A DNA stretch of 40,266 nucleotides, taken from positions 1 to 40,266 of the forward strand of contig PHEU01000019.1 in NCBI GenBank assembly GCA_002841295.1, given 5' to 3'. Shown piece after piece: positions 7,808-16,439 of the stretch (its first letter is position 1; each line of letters begins with the position of its first letter). A model generated the notes under the pieces. The model was not told the DNA's origin. It did no database searches and was given only the letters and a program-made list of their open reading frames with translations. The position numbers and the translations under genes were made by a program. The stretch is from Actinobacteria bacterium HGW-Actinobacteria-6. Its GTDB lineage: Bacteria; Actinomycetota; Coriobacteriia; Anaerosomatales; Anaerosomataceae.

Positions 7808-8961
7808 GCGACTCCTCGTGCCTCGGCATAGACCGCGATCGTATCATCCACCATACGCGGAATCGTGAACTGCGAGTGCGCACGCTCACGCGCCTGTCTG
7901 CCGAGACGCTCCCGCAGCGCTGCGTCATCCACAAGCGTGCGCAGCGCTACTGCAAGCGCCGGCACGTCGGCGGGCGGCACGGTGAGCCCCGTGACGCCAT
8001 CGGGGTTCACATACGGAACACCCGTTGTGAGCCGCGTCGATACAACCGGCGTGCCTGCAGCGTGAGCTTCAAGCTGCACGAGGCCGAACGCCTCGGAACG
8101 CGCAACGCTCGGCAGGCAGAAGACGTCGGCGGCGTGATACCACGCCACAAGGTCGTCGAAGCCGAGCGGCTCGGCGAACGTGATTCGATCAGCGATGCCG
8201 AGAGACGCCGCGAGGGCCTCGAGCTCAGCACGCAGTGGACCCTTCCCCACCAGCACCAGGTCAGCATCAACGCTGGCCATGGCCCGGACGAGAACATCGA
8301 CGCCCTTGTAGTAGATCAGACGACCGACAAAGAGAACGACCGGGCGTGCGTGCGACGCCTTGAGTTGCGCGGCGCGCTCCAAGATGGCGGGTGTCTCGGC
8401 AAAGGCATCGACGTCGATACCGAACGGAACGACGCGGCACTTCTCGGCAATGGGCGCGAGGAAGGGACTGTGCTCGACCATGTCGGGACTTGAGGCGATC
8501 ACAAGATCGACGCGATCAAGGACCCGGCGCAAAAACGGCGCGTAGCCCTTGAGCATGAGGCGCTGACGGACGATGTCGCTGTGGTAAGTGAGCACGGACG
8601 GCAGACCAGGCTTGGCCCGGAGCCACTCGAGCTCGCCCCACGGGTACGGCGAGTGAAGGTGCAAGATGTCGGCGGGCTCGGGGCGTGTTGCCTCGGCTCG
8701 CAGTGCGCGGCCCATCCCGAATGCCACAGGAGCCGAGGAGATTGCGCACGAGCGGCCGAGCCGGGTAACCTCGACGCCGCTCATCGTCTCTGTGACCATG
8801 CGCGGTCCCTCGTTGGCGACGATCGCCCGGACACCGTGACCACGGGCAGCGAGTGCGGTCGCAAGGTCGCGAACGTGATACTCGATGCCACCGAGATGCG
8901 GAGGGTAATGCTTGTTCACCATCGTCACGCGCATGCGAGCGGCCGCCTCCGGGGTTGGCAC
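7804..8961 (-). CDS. Glycosyltransferase family 4
   Basis: The 385-aa protein has the GT-B fold plan of family 4. The N-terminal acceptor domain opens with VTMVNKHYPPHLGGIEYHVR. The C-terminal donor domain has PVVLFVGRLIYYKGVDVLV and the EX7E nucleotide-sugar motif in SEAFGLVQLEAHAAGTPVVS. GT4 enzymes are retaining transferases using nucleotide sugars such as GDP-mannose or UDP-glucose. The GTG at 8961 lies 4 bases after the phosphohexomutase stop. An internal ATG at 8934, preceded by GGAGG at 11 bases, is an alternative start. It overlaps the initiating transferase, so it may add an early sugar of the same lipid-linked unit. Donor and linkage are unknown. Confidence 0.92.
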   Translation of the reverse strand: MPTPEAAARMRVTMVNKHYPPHLGGIEYHVRDLATALAARGHGVRAIVANEGPRMVTETMSGVEVTRLGRSCAISSAPVAFGMGRALRAEATRPEPADILHLHSPYPWGELEWLRAKPGLPSVLTYHSDIVRQRLMLKGYAPFLRRVLDRVDLVIASSPDMVEHSPFLAPIAEKCRVVPFGIDVDAFAETPAILERAAQLKASHARPVVLFVGRLIYYKGVDVLVRAMASVDADLVLVGKGPLRAELEALAASLGIADRITFAEPLGFDDLVAWYHAADVFCLPSVARSEAFGLVQLEAHAAGTPVVSTRLTTGVPYVNPDGVTGLTVPPADVPALAVALRTLVDDAALRERLGRQARERAHSQFTIPRMVDDTIAVYAEARGVA

Positions 8962-8965
8962 GTAA

Positions 8966-10363
8966 TCAGACGCCCGTCGCGAGCGTACGACCCTCGGCTA
9001 GCAAATCATCGACCACGCCTGCCGAGGAGGCCTCGGCGTAGATGCGAACGAGCGGCTCCGTGCCCGAAGTGCGCAGCAGGAGCCACGCGTCGTCCGGAAG
9101 CAGGAACTTGATGCCGTCGGTGCGGATGACCTCGCGGACCTCGAGGCCCGCGAGTGTCGTCGGTGCGAGCGTTGGCATGCTGGCAACGAACGCGGCCACG
9201 GTAGCGGCGTCGAGCTTGAGGTCGACCCGGCTGTATTCCATGGGGCCGGTGACGGCAAGCAGGTCATCGACGAGCTCAGCCAGACCCTGGCCGCGCTGGC
9301 CCATCATCTCGGCGAGCAGCAGCGCCATGAGTAGGCCGTCGCGCTCCCGCACGTGCGCAGGAATACCGATACCACCAGACTCTTCTCCGCCGAGCAGAAC
9401 GCCGCCTTTGACCATCTCTTCGTAGATCCACTTGAAGCCGACCGGCGTGGTCGTGACCTCAAGGCCGAGATGCGCGGCCAGGCGGTCGACGAGAACGCTC
9501 GTGGAGAGCGTCTTCACAATGCGTCCGGTCATCCCGCGGTCCTCGACCAGGTGACGGGCGACGAGCGCGATGATGCGATGCGGGTTCACGAAGGTACCGT
9601 TGCCATCGGCCGCACCGATACGGTCGGCATCGCCGTCCGTGATGAACGCGGCGTCGAGCGCCTCGCGTCTCACGAGCTCGCTGACTTCGTTGATGTGCGG
9701 CGGGATGGGCTCGGGATGCAATCCGCCGAAGCTCGGGTTGGCCTCACCATGGATCTCGGTGACGGTCACGCCGAAGGAGCGGAGCGTCTCGGCAAGGTAA
9801 CCCTGGCCAGCGCCGTAGAGCGGATCGACGGCCACATGCAGGCCGGAGGCGCCGATCGCGTCGGCGTCGACGAAGCTGCGGAGTGCGGTGAGATACGGGC
9901 CGACGAGGTCGACGACCTCGTACTCGCCGCGGGCGGTCGGCTCCTCGGGCAGCAGTGCGGCTTCGACGCGCTTGGTGAACGAGACGGGGCTCGCGCCACC
10001 GTCTTGCATCCGGAGCTTGAAGCCGAGGTACGGCGCCGGGTTGTGGCTTGCGGTGAGCATGACGCCACCTACAGCATCTTCATCACGCGCGACTGACAGG
10101 CAGAGTGCGGGCGTGGGCAGATAGCGGTCCGAGATCTTCACGCGCAGGCCATGCGAGGCGATGACCTCGGCTGCGGCGGCGGCGAAGCTTCCAGCCTCGA
10201 AGCGGGTGTCGTAGCCGATGACGATCAGGCCACCGGGGCTGTCCTCGGCGAACACGCGAGCGGCTGCGTCGGCAACGCGACGGAGGTTCGCGTAGGTGAA
10301 ATCATCGCCGATGACGGCGCGCCAGCCGTCAGTACCAAAGTGGATTTCGGTTGTGGAGGCCAT
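8966..10363 (-). CDS. Phosphoglucomutase/phosphomannomutase
   Basis: The 465-aa protein carries all four alpha-D-phosphohexomutase signatures. These are the phosphoserine loop LTASHNPAPYLGFK (Ser106), the metal loop TDGDADRIG (Asp243, 245, 247), the sugar loop GGEESGGIG (about 325-333) and the phosphate loop RTSGTEPLVRIYAE near the C-terminus. It interconverts hexose 6-phosphate and 1-phosphate, supplying glucose-1-phosphate for GalU and RfbF and/or mannose-1-phosphate for ManC, all encoded in this window. The length and motifs do not separate glucose from mannose preference, and it may serve both. The ATG at 10363 has AAGGAG about 9 bases upstream. A 96-base gap separates it from the preceding gene, where I see a CGACTAGTCG palindrome (10409-10418) but no convincing promoter. 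Confidence 0.94.
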   Translation of the reverse strand: MASTTEIHFGTDGWRAVIGDDFTYANLRRVADAAARVFAEDSPGGLIVIGYDTRFEAGSFAAAAAEVIASHGLRVKISDRYLPTPALCLSVARDEDAVGGVMLTASHNPAPYLGFKLRMQDGGASPVSFTKRVEAALLPEEPTARGEYEVVDLVGPYLTALRSFVDADAIGASGLHVAVDPLYGAGQGYLAETLRSFGVTVTEIHGEANPSFGGLHPEPIPPHINEVSELVRREALDAAFITDGDADRIGAADGNGTFVNPHRIIALVARHLVEDRGMTGRIVKTLSTSVLVDRLAAHLGLEVTTTPVGFKWIYEEMVKGGVLLGGEESGGIGIPAHVRERDGLLMALLLAEMMGQRGQGLAELVDDLLAVTGPMEYSRVDLKLDAATVAAFVASMPTLAPTTLAGLEVREVIRTDGIKFLLPDDAWLLLRTSGTEPLVRIYAEASSAGVVDDLLAEGRTLATGV

Positions 10364-10459
10364 GAGACGCTCTCCTTAGGGTGCGCGAGGCATGAGCCGC
10401 GCGAGGTTCGACTAGTCGTCTACATTGTGCCGCAAGATTGGGGTTGGCGGTACTGTGGG

Positions 10460-11578
10460 CTACCCGAGCGAGGCAGCAAGCTTCCGGTAGACCGCCAGAT
10501 GCCGCTCGACTGCGGCAGTCGACGAGTACTGATCGACGACGCGCAGCCTTGCACGCTCTCCCATCGCGGCTGAGCCGCTGGGGTCGCCCAGCAGGTGCAG
10601 GATCGTCTCGGCAAGGGTCGAGGCCTCTCCGGGGGTCACAAGCGCGATCTCGTCGCTATCATCGAAGACGTCCGCGATTCCATGCACCGCCGAGGCGACG
10701 ATCGGCTTGCCGAGAGCAGCGGCCTCGAGCAGTGACGTCGGCGTTCCCTCGTCGGCCACCGGAAAGACGCAGATATCGAGCGCGGCGAGAACCGCCGGGA
10801 CGCTCTCAACCCGCCCGAGAAGCTCGATCCGACCGTCGGAGAACGCGGGCAGCAATCGCGCGCGTGCGGGGCCTTCGCCAGCGACAACGACGGTGATGTC
10901 GGGGTAGACGGCGCGAAGCGCAGGCACAGCAGCAACAAGCACGAGCAGGCCTCGGCTGTGTTCAAGCGCGCCTGCGTAGCCGATGAGCGGGTGACCGAGC
11001 GGCGGCTCGAAGGGCGCGGCGGCTTCACGAATCACTCGCGATAGCGACACACCCGGTGGATCGAGGACGATGCGGTCTCGCGGCAAGCGCGCGTCCACGA
11101 GCCGTTCAACCAGATCCGAACAGTCAGCAAAGAACACGTCGACACGTGGCAGAGAATCGCGATCGAGGCGACGCCGAACCCATGTACCGAAGGAACCCAC
11201 GCCCTGCGGCGGCCATGATCCGCACACGGCGGAGGCCGCGACTTTGACCGGGAGATTCTTGGCTGCCCAACGAAGCAACACGTCGGCTTCATAGCCGGTC
11301 GAGTGCGCCACCACGGGGCGATACCGCTTGAGGTATTTGCGCAGCCGGGAGCGCGTACGCACAAGATTCAATTTATCGAGCCTATATGGAGCAATGGTAA
11401 CGCCCAGGGCTCTTGCGGGGTCTTCCAGGGCTGCCTTCGGGGTGCAGATGAGCATCACCGTCGCACCGCGCTCGAGCAGCGCAGCCATCACCCTCAGCCA
11501 GCGGCGCTCGACACGCCCCAGTGTGTCGGAGGAGCGACTGGTGACGAAGAGAAACGTGCTGTGACGAAATGGACTCAC
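10460..11578 (-). CDS. Glycosyltransferase family 4
   Basis: The 372-aa GT-B protein is recognised mainly by its C-terminal donor half: LIGYAGALEHSRGLLVLVAA, ITVVVAGEGPARARL, and DICVFPVADEGTPTSLLEAA, where EGTPTSLLE is an EX7E-type motif. The N-terminal half begins with a beta strand (STFLFVTSRSSD) and a long basic stretch rather than the common GG loop. The GTG start at 11578 overlaps the upstream GT4 stop by four bases (GTGA), so the two are co-translated. It likely acts at the inner face of the membrane in the same glycan pathway. Donor sugar is unknown. Confidence 0.88.
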   Translation of the reverse strand: MSPFRHSTFLFVTSRSSDTLGRVERRWLRVMAALLERGATVMLICTPKAALEDPARALGVTIAPYRLDKLNLVRTRSRLRKYLKRYRPVVAHSTGYEADVLLRWAAKNLPVKVAASAVCGSWPPQGVGSFGTWVRRRLDRDSLPRVDVFFADCSDLVERLVDARLPRDRIVLDPPGVSLSRVIREAAAPFEPPLGHPLIGYAGALEHSRGLLVLVAAVPALRAVYPDITVVVAGEGPARARLLPAFSDGRIELLGRVESVPAVLAALDICVFPVADEGTPTSLLEAAALGKPIVASAVHGIADVFDDSDEIALVTPGEASTLAETILHLLGDPSGSAAMGERARLRVVDQYSSTAAVERHLAVYRKLAASLG

Positions 11579-12648
11579 CGCTGCTTCGCCACCTCCTGAT
11601 ACACCGCAACTGTCTCCTCGGCGGTTCGCGCCCAGGAGAAGATCGCCGCTCGAACACGGCCGGCCTCGATGAGCCGAGAACGAAGCGACTCGTCGGATGC
11701 GATAGAGTCGAGTGCGTGCTCCAGGATCCGCGCATCTCCCACCGGGACCACGAGCGCCGCATCACCCACGACTTCGGGCAGCGATGCTGCATCAGTGGTG
11801 ACGACCGGGGCACCAAGCGCCATCGCCTCAAGCGGCGGCAAGCCGAAGCCCTCGTAACGTGACGGGTACACGAACGCGAGAGCATTGGCGTACAGCGCGC
11901 GCAGGACGCTGTCATCCACTGAGGAGATGATGCGAACGCGGTCTGCTGCCCGTGATCTCTCGAACATCGACGCCACCATCGACACCGCCTCCGCACCGAC
12001 GATCACCAACTCGACATCGTGATGCGTTTCCGAGAACGCCGCGAACGCCCGCAGCAGCGTGGACAGATCCTTGTTCGGCTTTGGATTCCCAAAGGCGAGG
12101 AAGTACCGCACTCCCTGCAAGTCGCCCGGAAGCTCCCCTATCGGTCCCGCCGAGAAGTCATCAGCCGCCTCCGCCACCACACGCGTCTTGTCGGCAGCAG
12201 CAGGATAGAGCCGGGCGATGTCGGACGCGGTGTGCTGAGAAACTGCGATGAGCCGCGTCGCAACACGAAACGCTCGGCCGAGCCACCATCGGTAGGCTGC
12301 TCGCCTGAGAGCCGAGGGCATCACCTCGGGCATGATGATGGGCGTAAGGTCGTGCATTGAGACGACGAGCGGCGCCGGCGCCGGCATCGGAGTTGGGAAG
12401 TGCAGGGCGTGCATGACATCCGGCGCGACTTCACCCACGATGCGAGCCATCTCGCGCGCGCCGCGCAACGAAAATGGATGCTGCTGGACTCGAATCGTGC
12501 GCGCCTCAGGAACAGGTGCATCACCGACGGAGCCGACGACCTGCACGATTTCGACGTCATCTCTCGCCGCAAGCTCGCGGACAAGCCCGTGTGTGTACCG
12601 TCCGACACCGGACCACGAAGCCATTCGGCAATCGAGCAGCACTCGCAT
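11575..12648 (-). CDS. Glycosyltransferase family 4 (mannosyltransferase-like)
   Basis: I place the start at the ATG at 12648 (357 aa), preceded by GGAAGG at 8 bases. An upstream extension to 12789 would run through a divergent gene's start and lacks family sequence. The protein opens [20 protein letters not shown], the usual GT4 glycine-rich start. It continues with [20 protein letters not shown] and [20 protein letters not shown], and has the EX7E motif in [19 protein letters not shown]. This form is common among mannosyltransferases of the MtfB/WbaZ kind, which fits GDP-mannose made in this window, but the donor is an inference. It heads a minus-strand transcription unit divergent from the plus-strand glycosyltransferase at 12746. 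Confidence 0.92.
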   Translation of the reverse strand: MRVLLDCRMASWSGVGRYTHGLVRELAARDDVEIVQVVGSVGDAPVPEARTIRVQQHPFSLRGAREMARIVGEVAPDVMHALHFPTPMPAPAPLVVSMHDLTPIIMPEVMPSALRRAAYRWWLGRAFRVATRLIAVSQHTASDIARLYPAAADKTRVVAEAADDFSAGPIGELPGDLQGVRYFLAFGNPKPNKDLSTLLRAFAAFSETHHDVELVIVGAEAVSMVASMFERSRAADRVRIISSVDDSVLRALYANALAFVYPSRYEGFGLPPLEAMALGAPVVTTDAASLPEVVGDAALVVPVGDARILEHALDSIASDESLRSRLIEAGRVRAAIFSWARTAEETVAVYQEVAKQR

Positions 12649-12693
12649 TAAGACGACCTTCCAGGAGAGCACGTGCGAATCCTTCGGACAATC

Positions 12694-12699
12694 ATCATA
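12694..12699 (-). promoter_or_regulatory. Candidate -10 element for the minus-strand glycan operon
   Basis: TATGAT on the minus strand (5 of 6 to consensus) lies about 45 bases upstream of the ATG at 12648, in the 97-base gap between two divergent glycosyltransferase genes. No good -35 is visible at 16-18 bases. It overlaps head to head with the plus-strand promoter proposed at 12709-12738. Confidence 0.4.
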
Positions 12700-12708
12700 C
12701 CCTTGTGC

Positions 12709-12738
12709 GTGACAGCGTAGATGGCGCTCGACTACCAT
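12709..12738 (+). promoter_or_regulatory. Candidate leaderless promoter of the plus-strand glycosyltransferase
   Basis: GTGACA (12709-12714) and TACCAT (12733-12738) are separated by 18 bases, and the ATG at 12746 follows the -10 by 7 bases. Transcription would therefore begin at or next to the start codon. No Shine-Dalgarno sequence is visible. The same layout recurs at 16403-16440: TTGACA, 18 bases, CACCGT, 7 bases, ATG. This strengthens both calls. Confidence 0.5.
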
Positions 12739-12745
12739 TGCGCAC

Positions 12746-14023
12746 ATGAGCCACACAAGCACCCCCACGCGCGTCGACTTCGGCGTCAACCTCTTCGGCT
12801 ACCTCACCTCGAACCTGGGACTGGGGGTCGCCGCCCGCAACACCGCCCACATGTTGCTCGCGAACAATGTGCCATGCCGGTTCATCGACGTGAGTCCGGG
12901 TGGCGGCATGCAGGGCAAAGACACAACGTTCGCCGAGAAGACCCGCAGCGACCTTGGCGCCGAGTCGTACAGCATCAACCTCTTCCACATCAACCCCGAT
13001 CAGGTACCGTATCTGCTGAGTCCTCTCTCGAAGACCGTAGCGCTCACCGGACGCGTGAACGCATGCGTCCCGTTCTGGGAGTTGCCGCGCCTTCCTGATT
13101 CATGGGTAGAACCGCTGTCGGGGATGGACGCCGTCTTCGCGCCGACGCACTTCGTCGAGGCCGCCGTCCGCGACAGGCTCCCAGATCTCAAAGTCATCCA
13201 CTACCCGCAGGCCGTGCACGTACCCGGTGACGTTCAACCGAATCGCGCCGCGTTCGGGCTTCCGGACGACGCGCTTGTCTTCGTGATGAGCTTCGACATG
13301 CGCAGCGACATCGAACGCAAGAATCCTGTCGCTGCAATCGAGGCATTCTTGCAGGCGTTCCCCGACCGCAAAGACGTACGCCTGCTTATCAAGGCGAATA
13401 ACGTGGAGACGATCGCCGGACTCGAGCGCAACGTGACCCGCCTGCGCGAGGTTTCGCGTGACCCACGGGTCATCGTTCTCGATCATGCCATGGGGTACCG
13501 CGAGGTGCTCACGATGTATGCGTCCTGCGATGTACTCGTCTCGCTTCATCGCGCGGAAGGACTGGGCCTGAGCCTTCTCGAGGCCATGGCACTCGGCAAG
13601 CCGGTTATCGCGACGGGGTGGTCCGGCAACATGGACTTCATGACCCCTGATAACTCATGCACGGTCGGGTTCGAGATGATCGACGTTGTGTCGAGCACGC
13701 AGCCTGCGTACGGCAAAGGCATGAGCGGCAGCCAGCAGTGGGCGAATCCGAGCATCGAGGAAGCCGCTATGTGGATGCGCAGACTCGCAGAGGACGAAGA
13801 GCTCCGGCGCGTGATCGGAGCGAAGGCGAGAGCTGACGTCTCGGCGATAACAGCGCGCTACGATGGTGGCGGAACACTGCTCCCTGCGCTCGAGTCGCTT
13901 GAAGCGAACCCCGCAGCGAGTGAGCGCATGATGCGTCTGCGACGACGCTATCCAGTGAATCAAGCCAGGAGAATCGCCCGTGCCGCCGTTCATCGGCTGC
14001 GCACCCGGATCGGCCTCACGTAG
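12746..14023 (+). CDS. GT-B glycosyltransferase (family 4-like), paralogue A
   Basis: The 425-aa protein is a GT-B type transferase. The N-terminal domain has DFGVNLFGYLTSNLGLGVAA and VPFWELPRLPDSW. The donor domain has MSFDMRSDIERKNPVAAIEA, VLVSLHRAEGLGLSLLEAMA (EX7E) and GKPVIATGWSGNMDF. It shares many of these strings with the minus-strand protein at 14898-16262, so the two are paralogues. It faces opposite to the surrounding genes. There is no clear ribosome site, and the start codon probably lies at the 5' end of the transcript. Its stop is two bases from the stop of the convergent GT2 gene. Sugar donor is unknown. Confidence 0.88.
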   Translation: MSHTSTPTRVDFGVNLFGYLTSNLGLGVAARNTAHMLLANNVPCRFIDVSPGGGMQGKDTTFAEKTRSDLGAESYSINLFHINPDQVPYLLSPLSKTVALTGRVNACVPFWELPRLPDSWVEPLSGMDAVFAPTHFVEAAVRDRLPDLKVIHYPQAVHVPGDVQPNRAAFGLPDDALVFVMSFDMRSDIERKNPVAAIEAFLQAFPDRKDVRLLIKANNVETIAGLERNVTRLREVSRDPRVIVLDHAMGYREVLTMYASCDVLVSLHRAEGLGLSLLEAMALGKPVIATGWSGNMDFMTPDNSCTVGFEMIDVVSSTQPAYGKGMSGSQQWANPSIEEAAMWMRRLAEDEELRRVIGAKARADVSAITARYDGGGTLLPALESLEANPAASERMMRLRRRYPVNQARRIARAAVHRLRTRIGLT

Positions 14024-14025
14024 CG

Positions 14026-14901
14026 CTACCGCTGCAGGTGGATATCCTCATAGCGGCCGAATCTACCGCGCCTGAAGTCCCGCCAACCCTGATACATGAA
14101 CTTCAGTTTGCGGAGCTTGTCTGGCTCGGCAAGGAACATCTTCGGGAGATCCTTGATCCACTGCCGTCGCTCATCTCTGAGCCAATCCGCATTCTCGGAA
14201 CCGAACACCCTCCTGGTCTCCAGGAGATTCCTGACCATGTAGTACCGGCGGAGCGCGCTGTAGTTGGTGTAGTAGAACCGGAACGGACGTCGGGCCTGGG
14301 TTAGCTCACCCATGCGATGCTCAAGCACTGCATCACGTCGCTGGAGGATCCTCCAGCCGTTCCGTCTGGCCCGCATGCAGAACTCGTGGTCGACCTGATC
14401 GATGAAGTAGTCCTCGCGGAATCCGCCGAGCGCAGCCGCTCCGCTCAACCGAAGGATCGCGCCACTGGTTATCGCGTACGAGAGCTCGATGCAGGACGCC
14501 TGCAGCTCGATTGGAAGGCCACCTACCTGCTGAAGCCTGGGGACAACGCTGATAACGTCGTCTGAGTCGCCTTCTCCCAAACAAGAGAGCAGCCGCTCAA
14601 CCATCCCGCGTGCGGCCGCGCTGTCCTGGTCAAGTGTTATGGCGAACTCGCTACCGAGTTCCATCGCTTTCTCGCAACCGAGATTGAGCGCAGCTCCGAT
14701 ACCGCGGTTCTCGCCGAGCGCAATGTGAACAACGCCCATCTCCTCAAGCGTCGCAACTATCTCGGCCGCCGGCTCGGGAGTGTTGTCGACCGCGATCACC
14801 CGCTCCACCTGGCCGAGGTACGAGCGGATGTTGTCGGCCAAATCGTCCGGTGGGTTGAATAGCACGACCACAGCCGCAACCCCGGCGCCGCGCACCTTCA
14901 C
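14026..14901 (-). CDS. GT2 glycosyltransferase, rhamnosyltransferase-like
   Basis: The 291-aa GT-A protein has the plan of the RfbF-type rhamnosyltransferases. It opens VAAVVVLFNPPDDLADNI, followed by ERVIAVDNTPE, ENRGIGAALNLGCEKAMELG and the DXD-bearing ITLDQDSAA, then DYFIDQVDHEFCMRARRNGW. These inverting enzymes usually use dTDP-L-rhamnose or another deoxy sugar. No dTDP-rhamnose genes are in the window, so the donor may be made elsewhere or be the CDP- or GDP-deoxysugar made here. The GTG start at 14901 overlaps the upstream gene's stop by four bases. The C-terminal 60 residues are basic and may touch the membrane. Confidence 0.88.
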   Translation of the reverse strand: MKVRGAGVAAVVVLFNPPDDLADNIRSYLGQVERVIAVDNTPEPAAEIVATLEEMGVVHIALGENRGIGAALNLGCEKAMELGSEFAITLDQDSAAARGMVERLLSCLGEGDSDDVISVVPRLQQVGGLPIELQASCIELSYAITSGAILRLSGAAALGGFREDYFIDQVDHEFCMRARRNGWRILQRRDAVLEHRMGELTQARRPFRFYYTNYSALRRYYMVRNLLETRRVFGSENADWLRDERRQWIKDLPKMFLAEPDKLRKLKFMYQGWRDFRRGRFGRYEDIHLQR

Positions 14902-16262
14902 GACAGTATCTCCGGTGGTCCCCAGTGAAAGTGATCTGGAGGATATGGAGGCTTAAGACCAACACGCCGCAACAGGCGTCCGCCGGTGCGTTTGGCTGAT
15001 TCAAGAACCGCTGCGGGAGAGTAGGTCTTCTCTCGGACATAGCGCTTGGCCGCCTTTACCCGCGCCGCATGCAGCGGCGTGTCGGTGAGCCCCGAAGCGG
15101 CAAGCTCGAGCAGCTCGTCGAAGACTCCGGGGACAGCCTGACGCCTCCAGCGCTCCTCCATCGATACCCGAGCTGCCTCGCCTAGGCGCGCCCGCAGCTC
15201 CGGGGAATCTGCAAGCGAGCGAAGCGCTTTCGCTGCCGCATCAATATCCGGATCAGCCCACTGCTGCCCATGCTCCCCCGCATAGAGCGGGTGACTCACG
15301 TCTGAGACCGGAATCAGCGTGTATGGAATGAGAATCGAGTTCTCTGAATCCATGAAGTCGAGATTGCCAGACCATCCCGTCGCGACCGTTGGCGTGCCAA
15401 CCGACATTGCCTCCATCATTCCAAGGCCCAACCCCTCGGCTCGGTGGAGCGAGACATAAGCGTCCGCTGACGCGGAGAGACTCCAGAGGTCGTCTCGGCT
15501 GAGGTGTTCGGTCATAAGAGCGATTCGTTCGTCCCGCGCGGCCAACTCTCGAAGCCGGGCAAACCGCTCCGCATGCCGCGCCGTATTCGCATTCCCCACC
15601 TTGACCACGAGAGACACGTCGTCGCGACCAGCAAAGGCAGCTTGGAACGCCTCTATGGAAGCCCAGGGATTCTTGCGCTCAATATCGCTCAGGATGTCGA
15701 ACGTGCACAGAAACGTCGTTCGGTCCGCACGATTCTTGAACCAGCGAGTGCGGTCAGGTACCGCACTATGCGGGGGCCGAATCGCCTGGGGGTACTCGAT
15801 GATGTTCGGCATCATCTCCCCTGACACGCCCGCGAGAACCGCGTCGTGCACGAAGCGAGTAGGCGCTAGCACGACGTCGAAGAGTTCAAGCAGAGGCACC
15901 CAGCTCTCGGGAATCCGCGGAAGCTCCCAGAACGGGACGATGGCGTTCAGCGTGGATTCGCGGTCGAGCCCGGTGCGACGCGCCCAACGAAGAACCAGGT
16001 TGTCGAACGAATCAGGGTTCAACTGGAACACGCTAACCCCGTAGGGCAGCCCAGAAAGTGCGGAGAAACGCGGCGCCGAGGTGGGAATAGGCTCCATGGT
16101 CGCGTGACCGCTCAGACCAAGATCGATGGCCACGTGAGCGATCTTGCGGGCATTCAGGACGCTAAGGGTAGAACGACCTGCCGCACCGAGCCCGGTGCCA
16201 GTGCTGAGTATCCCAATCACGTTTATGCCAGGCGAAGACGGTGTAGGTGCCTCATGTGTCAT
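14898..16262 (-). CDS. GT-B glycosyltransferase (family 4-like), paralogue B
   Basis: I choose the ATG at 16262 (454 aa) because GAGG lies 9 bases upstream; the ATG 9 bases earlier would abut that site. The protein has NVIGILSTGTGLGAAGRSTL, IVPFWELPRIPESWV, CTFDILSDIERKNPWASIEA, YVSLHRAEGLGLGMMEAMSV (EX7E) and VATGWSGNLDF, matching the protein at 12746-14023 through most of its length. The C-terminal ~60 residues, rich in Lys and Arg, have no counterpart that I can see. It forms a two-gene unit with the GT2 enzyme. Related proteins add sugars to surface polysaccharides; donor and linkage are not readable. Confidence 0.88.
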   Translation of the reverse strand: MTHEAPTPSSPGINVIGILSTGTGLGAAGRSTLSVLNARKIAHVAIDLGLSGHATMEPIPTSAPRFSALSGLPYGVSVFQLNPDSFDNLVLRWARRTGLDRESTLNAIVPFWELPRIPESWVPLLELFDVVLAPTRFVHDAVLAGVSGEMMPNIIEYPQAIRPPHSAVPDRTRWFKNRADRTTFLCTFDILSDIERKNPWASIEAFQAAFAGRDDVSLVVKVGNANTARHAERFARLRELAARDERIALMTEHLSRDDLWSLSASADAYVSLHRAEGLGLGMMEAMSVGTPTVATGWSGNLDFMDSENSILIPYTLIPVSDVSHPLYAGEHGQQWADPDIDAAAKALRSLADSPELRARLGEAARVSMEERWRRQAVPGVFDELLELAASGLTDTPLHAARVKAAKRYVREKTYSPAAVLESAKRTGGRLLRRVGLKPPYPPDHFHWGPPEILS

Positions 16263-16317
16263 TTCGCGCATCCTCGGTGAAGTCGATGCTCCAGAATCCA
16301 CGCTCGCGCGCACTGGA

Positions 16318-16323
16318 AACATA
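16318..16323 (-). promoter_or_regulatory. Weak candidate extended -10 for paralogue B
   Basis: TGG followed by TATGTT on the minus strand (4 of 6, with the extended TG) lies about 55 bases before the ATG at 16262, in a 177-base divergent gap. No -35 is evident. Apart from the plus-strand promoter at 16403, I see nothing else in this gap. Confidence 0.28.
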
Positions 16324-16402
16324 CCATGCCTAACACAAGCAGCCTACCGCACTGAGACGCTGATCGAGCTGCAGTACCGACATGTTCGGCCAGGCACCAG
16401 GA

Positions 16403-16432
16403 TTGACACCCGTTGCCCCAACCTGCCACCGT
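16403..16432 (+). promoter_or_regulatory. Candidate leaderless promoter of the GT2-flippase unit
   Basis: A perfect TTGACA (16403-16408) is followed after 18 bases by CACCGT (16427-16432), and the ATG at 16440 follows by 7 bases. There is no Shine-Dalgarno sequence. From the -10 to the start codon the sequence (ACCGTTGCGGACATGA) is nearly that at the 12746 start (ACCATTGCGCACATGA). The -10 is poor for the housekeeping sigma factor, so another sigma factor is possible. Confidence 0.5.
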
Positions 16433-16439
16433 TGCGGAC

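Noticed and set aside
10409-10418. CGACTAGTCG palindrome upstream of the phosphohexomutase
   Set aside because: Ten bases of symmetry is weak evidence, and no promoter elements are positioned around it.
12649-12789. N-terminal extension of the GT4 gene at 11575 to 12789
   Set aside because: It would overlap the divergent plus-strand gene's start; the conserved GT4 start and a ribosome site support the ATG at 12648.
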